A stretch of 64,000 nt of DNA from Burkholderiaceae bacterium (GTDB lineage: Bacteria; Pseudomonadota; Gammaproteobacteria; Burkholderiales; Burkholderiaceae_D), in assembly GCA_004298905.1 (NCBI GenBank), contig SCTK01000004.1, positions 185,835 to 249,834 on the forward strand, in the 5' to 3' direction. Below the pieces are notes generated by a model. It was given only the letters and a program-made list of their open reading frames with translations, had not been told where the DNA came from and did no database searches. A program made the translations under genes and the position numbers. Within the stretch, counting starts at the first letter, position 1. Each line of letters starts with the position of its first letter. Positions 30,280 through 37,744 of the stretch are shown one piece after another.

Positions 30280-31056
30280 TTATTCCGGCTTGAAGCGCGG
30301 CAGATAATCGCGCTGCAGCCAGGCTTCGGGAACATCGCGTTTGACCCAATCGGTAAAGCGCATGACGGTGACCCAGTTCGGATCGAGGCCGTCGATGATC
30401 ACGGTTTCGGTCGGACGAGTTTGCCCCAGTTGTTCCTGATAGCGGCGATAGTAGGCGGTCTTCAGCATTTTTCCGCTGGCCGAATAAAAGCGTGCCTTGA
30501 CCGGACGGCTGTCGGCGCTGGCGATCCACATTTCGATGTGGTCGTAAGTCGCATCCGGGTTGCTGGCGGACAAGGCCAGCTTGTAGCATTGCCGCGTTTG
30601 CCGTTCGCCATCCTGAATCGTTTCTTCCACGGCTGAGGTGGCCTGATAATCCTTGGCAAAGTTCACCGTGACGACATCGCCGTTGGACGCCTGTCCCAGC
30701 AGGCGCTGCTGTGGCGACAGGCGCACGCTGGCCTTGCTGGACGGGTCGTAGAACCACAGGTCTCTGCCGCTGTACAGGATCAGCTTGTTGGCATCGCGCG
30801 CGGGCGCGAGGTAACGGATCAGGTTGCGGAATTGTCCGTTACTCGAATCGGCGCGGGAATAAATGGCCAGAGTGCTGCTGTCGGTTTGCTGACCATTGCG
30901 ATATTCGATGATCGTATTGGTCAGGCCAAACGGAAAATCCGGATTGCGCACCAGATCGCTGGCCGCCAGAATTTCCTGCGGGGCAGGCGCTGCTTGCGCA
31001 AGTGCGGCGAAACCAGTCAGGGCAAATACCAGGCACAGTTGCGTGAGTCGCTTCAT
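30280..31056 (-). CDS. LolA-like outer-membrane lipoprotein-sorting protein
   Basis: 258 residues. A signal peptide ends near AQA-APAPQEILAASD. The rest resembles the PF17131 type of LolA-like fold (NLIRYLAPARDANKLILYSGRDLWFYDP, then LLGQASNGDVVTVNF), a half-barrel that can hold acyl chains. Family members are often encoded beside FtsX-like permeases and RND exporters. It is periplasmic and probably carries a lipid or lipoprotein between the permease and the outer membrane. It begins 12 bases after the permease stop. A separate housekeeping lolA is not in the window. Confidence 0.85.
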   Translation of the reverse strand: MKRLTQLCLVFALTGFAALAQAAPAPQEILAASDLVRNPDFPFGLTNTIIEYRNGQQTDSSTLAIYSRADSSNGQFRNLIRYLAPARDANKLILYSGRDLWFYDPSSKASVRLSPQQRLLGQASNGDVVTVNFAKDYQATSAVEETIQDGERQTRQCYKLALSASNPDATYDHIEMWIASADSRPVKARFYSASGKMLKTAYYRRYQEQLGQTRPTETVIIDGLDPNWVTVMRFTDWVKRDVPEAWLQRDYLPRFKPE

Positions 31057-31068
31057 TTCTGCTTCCTT

Positions 31069-32469
31069 TCAAACATGGCGCAAGGCATCGACGATCATCA
31101 GCCGGGAGGCGCGGTTGGCAGGCCACCAGGCGGAAATCAGCGTCACGATCATCAGCCCGATCACACTGCCGATGAGCAACGGCGGGTCTTGCCAGATGCG
31201 TATCAGAATCAGATAGGCATGGGAATAACCGGGCGGCACCCAGGACAGGCCGCTGTGGTTGATGAAAGTGGCAATGATCAGCGCGCACAGCACCCCCAAT
31301 ACCGCGCCGGCCGCACTCAGCAGCATGCCCTCGCAGAGAAACAGGCGGCGGATGCCGGAACGCCGTAGTCCCATCGCGCGTAGCGTGCCGATTTCCACGG
31401 TGCGTTCGACCACGGCAGTGCTCATGGTATTGCCGATGGTAAACAGGACGATGACGGCAATCAGGGTGGCGATGAAGCTGAACACCGAACCCATGAATTG
31501 CGTGGTCTGCAGATACATCGGATTGAGCGTGCCGTAGTCCAGCACCACCAGGGGTTGATCCTTGAAGTCATTCGCCAGCAGTTGCGCGAGCCGCGCCTGT
31601 GCTGCCGGAAGCTGGCGCGTGTGTTGCAACTGGATTTGTATGGCGGTGACTTGCGGCGTCGTTTTGCCATAAATCAGTTTCTGCGCTTGCGTCAGATGCA
31701 TGGCCATGTACACGTCGTCGAGCGCTTTGATGCCCATGTTTTTCGCATCTACCACCGACAGGCTGGCGACATTGGGCGCGCCATGCGCGGTGGCGGCAAG
31801 CATTTCGATCCGTGTTTCCTCCGATGGCTTTGTGTTGGACTGTTCTTGCGCGGACAGTGCAACGACATCGGCGGGCGCAGCTTTGCCCGTGCTGGTTTCA
31901 GCCTCCGGGGTCTGGCTGCAATTGGGTAGATTGAAGGCATGGCACAGCCTCAGCTTGCGCGCCACACCCGTGCCCAGCACCACGCTGTCCGGGTTGGCAT
32001 TCGTCAGGGGCAGCGGCGTGGCATAGCTTTTCAGGTGATAGTCATTCCAGCCCAGCATCTGGTTATGTTCATCGGGCACTACGCCGAACGCCATCACCGA
32101 GCGCGATACCCCGGCGGAAAAATTGCCGGCCATGCCGCCCAGTTGCAGGCTGGGAGTGACGACACTCAACATGGGTGCCAGCACCGGATCCTGCTTGATC
32201 GTATCGATGATGTGCTGATAATCGGCGATGCCGTAGGCGGTCGGGTTATCGCCACCCTCCTGAAAATAATTCTTGCGCTGAATCTGCAAATGGCCGGTGC
32301 CTTGCACGAAACCGGTTTCCAGACCAAAGGTGACGTTGGATTTATAGCCGCCAAACACCAGGATCGCGACCAGACCCACCATCATGGACAGCATGGTCGT
32401 GAGCGAGCGGCGGCGGTTGCGCAGCAGGTTGCGCAGTGCGAGCAATAATGTGTTCAATGCGGTTTTCAT
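31069..32469 (-). CDS. ABC transporter permease, FtsX/LolE/MacB type
   Basis: 466 residues. One N-terminal membrane segment (about 20-42, LTTMLSMMVGLVAILVFGG), a large periplasmic domain (about 43-335, with an acidic/Thr-rich stretch near 195-225), then three membrane segments in the C-terminal FtsX domain (VFSFIATLIAVIVLFTIGNT, then TVEIGTLRAMGLRR, the usual coupling-helix region). This mechanotransmission-type topology fits exporters or lipoprotein-release systems rather than classical importers. ATG 32469 overlaps the ATPase stop by 4 bases. Confidence 0.9.
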   Translation of the reverse strand: MKTALNTLLLALRNLLRNRRRSLTTMLSMMVGLVAILVFGGYKSNVTFGLETGFVQGTGHLQIQRKNYFQEGGDNPTAYGIADYQHIIDTIKQDPVLAPMLSVVTPSLQLGGMAGNFSAGVSRSVMAFGVVPDEHNQMLGWNDYHLKSYATPLPLTNANPDSVVLGTGVARKLRLCHAFNLPNCSQTPEAETSTGKAAPADVVALSAQEQSNTKPSEETRIEMLAATAHGAPNVASLSVVDAKNMGIKALDDVYMAMHLTQAQKLIYGKTTPQVTAIQIQLQHTRQLPAAQARLAQLLANDFKDQPLVVLDYGTLNPMYLQTTQFMGSVFSFIATLIAVIVLFTIGNTMSTAVVERTVEIGTLRAMGLRRSGIRRLFLCEGMLLSAAGAVLGVLCALIIATFINHSGLSWVPPGYSHAYLILIRIWQDPPLLIGSVIGLMIVTLISAWWPANRASRLMIVDALRHV

Positions 32470-33173
32470 AGTGCAGCCTCCATGGCGCCGGTGCGGCGTT
32501 CGATGTGGGTGATGCGTCCGTCGCGCAGGAAGATGGCATCGTCGGCTTCGGCCTGTACTTGCGGATCGTGCGACGAGAACACAAACGCGGTGCGATGCTC
32601 GCGCTGCATTTTGCGCATCAAGGCGATGATGGCTGCGCCGGTCCGGCTATCGAGGTTGGCGGTGGGCTCGTCGGCCAGCACCAGCTTGGGTTCGGTGGCC
32701 AGTGCGCGGGCAATGGCAACGCGCTGCCGCTGCCCGCCGGAAAGCTGGCCGGGCAGGTTCTGCGCCCGATCCGCCAGCCCGACCGCATCGAGCAGTTCCA
32801 GCACACGCTGCCTGCGCTGCGCCGCGGGCAGTTGGGTCATGATCAGCGGATACTCAATGTTCTCGTAGGCGGTGAGCACCGGCAGCAAATTGAAGTTCTG
32901 AAAAATGAAGCCGAGGTGGCGCGCGCGAAAATCCGACAGCGCATCATCCGGCATCTCCTGCACTGCTTCACCGGCGACCGTGATTTCGCCTTGATCGGCA
33001 CGATCGATGCAGCCGATCAGATTCAGCAGCGTAGTTTTTCCGCTGCCCGATGCACCGGAAATCACGGTAAAACAATTGGCGCGAATGTCGAGGTTGATGT
33101 CGGTCAAGGCTGGAACGTCAACCGCATCGAGGTGATAAGTCTTGCTTGCGTGCTTCAATGTGACAGGGTGCAT
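32466..33173 (-). CDS. ABC transporter ATP-binding protein, LolD/MacB type
   Basis: 235 residues with Walker A GASGSGKTTLLN, Q-loop FIFQNFNLLPVLT, signature LSGGQRQRVAIARAL, Walker B LVLADEPTANLDS and the switch His in SSHDPQ. It belongs to the family that pairs with FtsX-like permeases. GAGG lies about 8 bases before ATG 33173. It is preceded by the MerR-type gene, 30 bases away on the same strand. Confidence 0.93.
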   Translation of the reverse strand: MHPVTLKHASKTYHLDAVDVPALTDINLDIRANCFTVISGASGSGKTTLLNLIGCIDRADQGEITVAGEAVQEMPDDALSDFRARHLGFIFQNFNLLPVLTAYENIEYPLIMTQLPAAQRRQRVLELLDAVGLADRAQNLPGQLSGGQRQRVAIARALATEPKLVLADEPTANLDSRTGAAIIALMRKMQREHRTAFVFSSHDPQVQAEADDAIFLRDGRITHIERRTGAMEAAL

Positions 33174-33203
33174 ATCGTGCCTCTTTTGAAGTAAATGATC
33201 GTG

Positions 33204-34256
33204 TTACAGGTCTGGGTTACTCGGAGTATTTGTTTGCTGCAGGAAAGCCATCCCCGCGGCGACGTAAGCCTGCAAGGCCGGCGTGAAGCCGCTGCCCCTC
33301 AGGATGCGCGGCTCGGCCTGATGGGCATGGTTGACGCGTGCGATGGTGGCGGGGTCGTCGCCCCAGGTGTGCCGGAATAGCGCGATCCAGCGGTGAAACA
33401 GCGCGTGCGCCTGTGGATGCTCGGGGGGGATGTTCTGTTCCAGTAGCTGCTGTGCTTCGGCAAACGTGGCGAGCCAGCCTTCCATCAGTCTGCTCCCGTC
33501 GTGGCTGCGGTAGCGCTGTATTTCTTCCGGGGTGAGATAGCGCGTATATAAATCGCCATTGTTCTCAAAGGCGGCCGAGGTGATGTAGTCGATCATGGGG
33601 CCATCGACATCCGTCTCGGCCTGTACGCTGATTTCGGTTTCATGCATCGCCCGCAACTTCACGATAAAGCGCGGATCGACGACCATGGTCTGTTCCACCA
33701 GCAGCATCCAGCGTTCGGACAAGGCCTTGGCTTCTGCGCTCTGCGGCGGCAGCCGATCGTTCATCGCGGCGCGGACTTCCGGGATGAACGCTCGCCACTG
33801 TTCAAGGAAACTGCGCGGGTCGGTGCGCTGCTGCAGGGCGTCGATGTCTGCGGCGCTGAAATGTTTGTGGCGGGTCGACATCATCGCCAGGGTGGATAGC
33901 CATACCTCGGAATCAGGATCGTCATCGGCGGCCAATTGCGCGTCCAGCTTGGCCAACCGTTCGCGCAGTGCCGCTGCTTGCGCCAGCTCCTGTTCGATGG
34001 CGCGCATTTGCTGGCCGATTACCGCGCACAATTCTCCACTGGGGCTGGACAGCAGTTCCGCGGTTTGCGCCAGCGATAGCCCCAGTCCGCGCAAAGCCTG
34101 AATCCGATACAGCCGGGCCACATCGTTACGGTCATACAGCCGATAGCCCGCTTCGGAGCGCCCGGAGGGCTTGACCAGACCGATGGCATCGTAGTGATGC
34201 AGGGTGCGCACGGTAATGCCGATGCGTTTTGCCAGTTCGCCGATTTTGAATTGCAT
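33204..34256 (-). CDS. MerR-family regulator with C-terminal TipAS-like ligand domain
   Basis: 350 residues. The winged-helix MerR domain at about 1-70 (KIGELAKRIGITVRTLHHYDAIGLVKPSGRSEAGYRLYD) lacks the metal-binding cysteines of MerR/ZntR. A coiled-coil dimer helix follows (about 80-120, EQELAQAAALRERLAKLDAQL). Residues about 140-340 resemble repeated TipAS/globin-like helical antibiotic-binding domains (RFIVKLRAMHE, MEGWLATFAEAQQLL, ALFHRWIALFRHTW). It probably activates its own promoter and the downstream ABC operon on binding a hydrophobic ligand. That function is inference from family and position. Confidence 0.88.
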   Translation of the reverse strand: MQFKIGELAKRIGITVRTLHHYDAIGLVKPSGRSEAGYRLYDRNDVARLYRIQALRGLGLSLAQTAELLSSPSGELCAVIGQQMRAIEQELAQAAALRERLAKLDAQLAADDDPDSEVWLSTLAMMSTRHKHFSAADIDALQQRTDPRSFLEQWRAFIPEVRAAMNDRLPPQSAEAKALSERWMLLVEQTMVVDPRFIVKLRAMHETEISVQAETDVDGPMIDYITSAAFENNGDLYTRYLTPEEIQRYRSHDGSRLMEGWLATFAEAQQLLEQNIPPEHPQAHALFHRWIALFRHTWGDDPATIARVNHAHQAEPRILRGSGFTPALQAYVAAGMAFLQQTNTPSNPDL

Positions 34257-34280
34257 ACCTTGTTTTCCTCCTCACGACAA

Positions 34281-34311
34281 AGCATAAAGCCTGACGTAAT
34301 GTCAGGGTCAA
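34281..34311 (-). promoter_or_regulatory. MerR-type promoter with 19-bp spacer and central dyad operator
   Basis: On the minus strand the -35 TTGACC (34311-34306) and -10 TATGCT (34286-34281) are separated by 19 bases instead of 17, the hallmark of promoters that MerR proteins activate by untwisting. The spacer carries a perfect dyad CCTGAC-attac-GTCAGG (34290-34306 on the plus strand), a likely MerR operator. The start codon of the regulator is 25 bases downstream of the -10. Confidence 0.85.
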
Positions 34312-34434
34312 GTCATTTTTTGGATTTTTTCTGGATATTTGGTTCAAAGAATTGTTGCGCAACGCTTCAAGATTTTTAGCATTCATGCCGATAGAGTTGC
34401 CGTGTGCAGGTCATTTTCATGATTGGAGATTGCG

Positions 34435-34977
34435 GTGCGTAGCTCTTTGGCATTGCTGGCAGTGAGTGGACTAACCTTGGGGTTGGCGGGATGCGACAAG
34501 CTGGGCCTGGAAGATCCGGCCCAGGTGGCGGCGCGCATCGAAGCCGAAGGCAAGGCCATTGGCGCCGCCTGTCGGCACGCGGGCCGCGCTATCGAGGACT
34601 GTTATCAGATGAACTCGCGCGCCTCCAAATCGGCGATCTTCGATGGTTGGCGTGAAATGAATGATTACATGACCGAAAAACAAATCGCGGTCGTCAAGCC
34701 GGTTTTGAGCAATATCGAGGAAAAGGCCGCTGAGAAGAGTGCAGCCGAGCACGCCCCCAAGGCGGAAGAGAAAATGGAAAAGCCTGAAGTCAAGGCGCCG
34801 CCGGAGGAAAAACCGGCGCAGGCAGAAACCGCAGCGGCTGCGGAGCCGGTGAAAAAACCGCGCCGTGTCCGCAAGGCCGCGCATAAAGAGGTCGCGCCTG
34901 AAAGCAAGCCGGCAGAAAACCTGGAAACGTCAACAACCAAGCCGCACGAACCCAATACGGGCGAAATTAAAAAATAG
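34435..34977 (+). CDS. predicted lipoprotein with charged low-complexity C-terminal tail
   Basis: 180 residues from GTG 34435 (GGAG 6 bases upstream). The lipoprotein signal ends with lipobox LAGC (SGLTLGLAGC). Residues about 23-95 form a small conserved-looking helical region with two cysteines (AACRHAGRAIEDCYQMN). From about residue 96 onward the sequence is Lys/Glu/Ala/Pro-rich, likely disordered, with a basic patch KKPRRVRKAAHK. It stands alone, between the MerR operon and a convergent gene. Family not recognised. Confidence 0.8.
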   Translation: MRSSLALLAVSGLTLGLAGCDKLGLEDPAQVAARIEAEGKAIGAACRHAGRAIEDCYQMNSRASKSAIFDGWREMNDYMTEKQIAVVKPVLSNIEEKAAEKSAAEHAPKAEEKMEKPEVKAPPEEKPAQAETAAAAEPVKKPRRVRKAAHKEVAPESKPAENLETSTTKPHEPNTGEIKK

Positions 34978-35030
34978 TTCTGTTTGCGGTGACAGCATAT
35001 TTTTAAATCCAGAACTTCATCCCGAGCAGC

Positions 35031-35056
35031 AAAAAAAAGCACGACCGAAGTCGTGC
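35031..35056 (-). terminator. rho-independent terminator with UUCG tetraloop
   Basis: On the minus strand GCACGAC-TTCG-GTCGTGC followed by eight T. The C(UUCG)G loop is the extra-stable tetraloop common in terminators. It ends transcription of the minus-strand gene at 35110-35649, 54 bases after its stop. Confidence 0.92.
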
Positions 35057-35109
35057 AAAGTCGCAGTGCAGGGAAAAAACGATACCGTTATTTTTCTATT
35101 GCCTCCGCC

Positions 35110-35649
35110 TTAAATTCGTTCCGAGACCAGGCTGCCCTTGGCTACGCGCACTTTGTCACCCACCCCAACACTGGGCACATTGGCGCTGGAAAGGGTGCGA
35201 TAAGAGCCATCGTCCATGCGCACGGTCACACGGTAGACCGTGACGACTTCAACAACGTTTTCAAGACTTCCATGGTTGATTGGTGCATTGGCGCCATCAG
35301 CCACGGTGCTGGCAACCGAGTAAGTCATGTGCCGGTCTTGACCATTGGTGCTGGAGTTCAGTAATGCAGATGCGTCACGCTCGATGCGTACAGTGTGAAT
35401 GGCGCTGACAGTGCCGCAGTTCAGGCAGACGGGGTATCGCACCACGGGTGCCGGCTGCTGCAGGGTGGGCACTGTTTCAGGGCCATGCGGATTGACGTTG
35501 TTACTGCTGTTGGAGAGTGGCAACCACTTGACCAGTGCAATCAATCCGCTTGCGCTGAGCATCAGGGCGGCAACAATGACCACCAGCCAGCGCAACTGTC
35601 CATGCTGCAGGGTCGCAGGGTCGCAGGGTTTGAGTACAGTCTGGGGCAT
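35110..35649 (-). CDS. membrane-anchored protein of unknown function
   Basis: 179 residues. A short cytoplasmic N terminus, then one membrane segment (about 21-43, WLVVIVAALMLSASGLIALV), and a periplasmic region with a CxxC motif (VCLNCGTV, about residues 75-82). The C-terminal part (VYRVTVRMDDGSYRTLSSANVPSVGVGDKVRV) looks like the small beta domain that ends many glycine-zipper outer-membrane proteins of the SlyB/17-kDa antigen type, but no glycine zipper is present. Possible role in envelope stress; unproven. Confidence 0.8.
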   Translation of the reverse strand: MPQTVLKPCDPATLQHGQLRWLVVIVAALMLSASGLIALVKWLPLSNSSNNVNPHGPETVPTLQQPAPVVRYPVCLNCGTVSAIHTVRIERDASALLNSSTNGQDRHMTYSVASTVADGANAPINHGSLENVVEVVTVYRVTVRMDDGSYRTLSSANVPSVGVGDKVRVAKGSLVSERI

Positions 35650-35876
35650 CTTCCGGTTCCCAACACAGTGTCGTTGTCAAGTTATAGGCAAAGCCTGTGC
35701 CACCTCGCAGCGTTCGCGGAAAATTGTTTGGAATCAGTTGCTTGGAAAAATTCGCGCGTGAGGCGCGGGGCACGGATTGTCGGGCTGCGGCGACGGCGTG
35801 CAGCGCATATTGCGAAGTGGGGTCGTCAAGTGACTGATTTCATTGGCGCGCTGGTTGTCGGCATGTGGCGACAATA

Positions 35877-37241
35877 TCAGGTGGCAGGCGTGTCCTTGCT
35901 GGCCGCAGCGTCGGTCTGGAAAAATTTGGGGTCGAGCTTGTGGCGTTCGAGCAGGCGGTAGAACTCGGTGCGGTTGCGCTGTGCCAATTGAGCCGCTGCG
36001 CTGACGCGGCCGTGCGTCAGGCGCAGCAGACGCACCAGATAATCATGTTCGAACGCGCGCCGGGCTTCGTCCAGCGTGGTCAGCGGCGCAACTTCGCTGC
36101 GCAGTGCACTGTGAATCGACGCCGCCGGAATTAATGGCGTGGTGGCCAGTGCGACTGCTTGCTCGACGACATTCTGCAATTGCCGCACATTGCCGGGCCA
36201 GGGTGCGGTCAGCAGCAACTCCATCGCGGCGGGGGCAAAGCCCTTGACCTCTTTGCCGAAGCGTTGCGCGCAATCACGCAGAAAATGATTCGCCAATTCC
36301 GGGATATCTTCGCGCCGCTCGCTTAAGGTGGGCAGGGCGAGGCTGACGACATTGAGACGGTAATACAGATCTTCACGGAATTCGCCGGCGCGAATTTTCG
36401 CTTCCAGTTCGCGGTGGGTGGCGGAGATCACGCGTACATTGATCTTGTGGCTTTGCACGGCGCCGACGGCGCGCACTTCGCGTTCCTGCAGCACGCGCAA
36501 CAGCTTGGCTTGCAGGGCGGCGGGCATGTCGCCGATTTCATCGAGGAACACGGTGCCGCCCTGGGCTGCCAGGAACAGTCCCGGGTGGTCGTAGGTGGCA
36601 CCGGAAAACGCGCCTTTGCGATGGCCGAATAATTCCGATTCCAGCAGGTGTTCGGGAATCGCGGCGCAATTGATGGCGACGAATGCATGTTTGGCGCGCG
36701 GGCTGTGATCGTGGATCGCGTGCGCCAGCAACTCCTTGCCCGTGCCGCTGGCGCCGGTGATGAAGATGCTGGCGTCGGTTGCCGCCACCAGTTGCGCCTT
36801 GTGCAGCACTTCATGCATGGCTGGCCCGACCGCAATCAATCCGCTGTTTTCGAAGGGGTGCTGGTGCACCGCTTGCGGCGCGAGTCGCAATGCCTGCTCG
36901 ACATGTTCCAGCAGTGCCTGGCTCTCGAAGGGTTTGGGCAGAAAACCGAACACGCCGCGCCGGGTCGCGGCCACGGCATCGGGAATGGTCCCGTGGGCGG
37001 TGAGAATGATCACCGGCAGGCCGGGGTGCCGCTGCGCAATCGCGTCGAACAGCGCCAGACCATCCATGCCATCCATTTTCAAATCAGTGATCACCAGATG
37101 CGGCGGGCTGGCCGCGATCATCGACCAGGCCGCTTCACCACTGCTGGCGGAGGTGACGGTATAGCCCGCGCTGGACAGGCGCAAGCCCACCAGCTTGAGG
37201 ATGCTGGGATCGTCATCGACCAGAAGAATGCGCGCGCTCAT
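35877..37241 (-). CDS. glrR: sigma-54-dependent response regulator GlrR (QseF)
   Basis: 454 residues. Receiver domain (about 1-120; DDDP acidic pocket, phospho-Asp in LVITDLKMDG, Lys in FLPKPF), an AAA+ domain (about 140-370; Walker A TGASGTGKELLA, Walker B GGTVFLDEIGD) and a C-terminal Fis-type helix-turn-helix (about 400-440, VSAAAQLAQRNRTEFYRLL). The sigma-54 contact loop reads GAFSGA rather than the usual GAFTGA. ATG 37241 overlaps the qseG stop (ATGA). The gene order glrK-qseG-glrR is that of the enterobacterial locus. Confidence 0.93.
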   Translation of the reverse strand: MSARILLVDDDPSILKLVGLRLSSAGYTVTSASSGEAAWSMIAASPPHLVITDLKMDGMDGLALFDAIAQRHPGLPVIILTAHGTIPDAVAATRRGVFGFLPKPFESQALLEHVEQALRLAPQAVHQHPFENSGLIAVGPAMHEVLHKAQLVAATDASIFITGASGTGKELLAHAIHDHSPRAKHAFVAINCAAIPEHLLESELFGHRKGAFSGATYDHPGLFLAAQGGTVFLDEIGDMPAALQAKLLRVLQEREVRAVGAVQSHKINVRVISATHRELEAKIRAGEFREDLYYRLNVVSLALPTLSERREDIPELANHFLRDCAQRFGKEVKGFAPAAMELLLTAPWPGNVRQLQNVVEQAVALATTPLIPAASIHSALRSEVAPLTTLDEARRAFEHDYLVRLLRLTHGRVSAAAQLAQRNRTEFYRLLERHKLDPKFFQTDAAASKDTPAT

Positions 37242-37726
37242 TTTTTTGCCGGGGTGGAACGTTCGATCAGACTGCGTTCCATGGCTTTGAGTTCATCCAA
37301 TTGATCTTCCAGCGTCTTGGCCTTGCGGCCCAGCCGCTGGCGTTCATTGGCTTGCTCGACCACCAGCGTTACCAGGCCGCGCAGACTGGTATTGGCATGA
37401 TTGCGCAACGGCTCTAGCAGCGCCAGTGCGCGCACATCGTCATTGCCGGTCAGGCTGGGTTGGGCGAGCAGCACCGCCAGTTGCAGCCGCGTGCGTGTCG
37501 ATTTGTCACGTTGAAATACTTGCTGAGCATTGGTCAGTTCGCGCCGCTGATCTTCCGGGGATGCATTGATGACGCGCTGAATTTGTTGCAGCACCGACAA
37601 GACAATTTGATTGTCGTCATCGATCGCGCTGATTGCCGCAGGCGTTGCCGATGGCGGAGACAAGGCGCAGCCCGCAAGATTCAGCACGAGCAGAACGACA
37701 AGGGGCAGACAGATTCTCAATTTCAT
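37238..37726 (-). CDS. qseG: QseG-like outer-membrane lipoprotein of the glrK-glrR locus
   Basis: 162 residues. A signal peptide with lipobox LAGC (LVLNLAGCALSPP) is followed by a helical domain with a long C-terminal coiled coil (VEQANERQRLGRKAKTLEDQLDELKAMERSL). In enterobacteria QseG lies between the kinase and regulator genes and activates the kinase from the outer membrane. Here it has the same position, 18 bases after the kinase stop. Sequence similarity is loose, so the name rests partly on synteny. Confidence 0.8.
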   Translation of the reverse strand: MKLRICLPLVVLLVLNLAGCALSPPSATPAAISAIDDDNQIVLSVLQQIQRVINASPEDQRRELTNAQQVFQRDKSTRTRLQLAVLLAQPSLTGNDDVRALALLEPLRNHANTSLRGLVTLVVEQANERQRLGRKAKTLEDQLDELKAMERSLIERSTPAKK

Positions 37727-37744
37727 GATTCTCTCAAACTACGC

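Noticed and set aside
35838..35876. TTGTCG/CGACAA hairpin after glrR as a terminator
   Set aside because: The stem is only 6 bp with no T-run, so there is not enough support.
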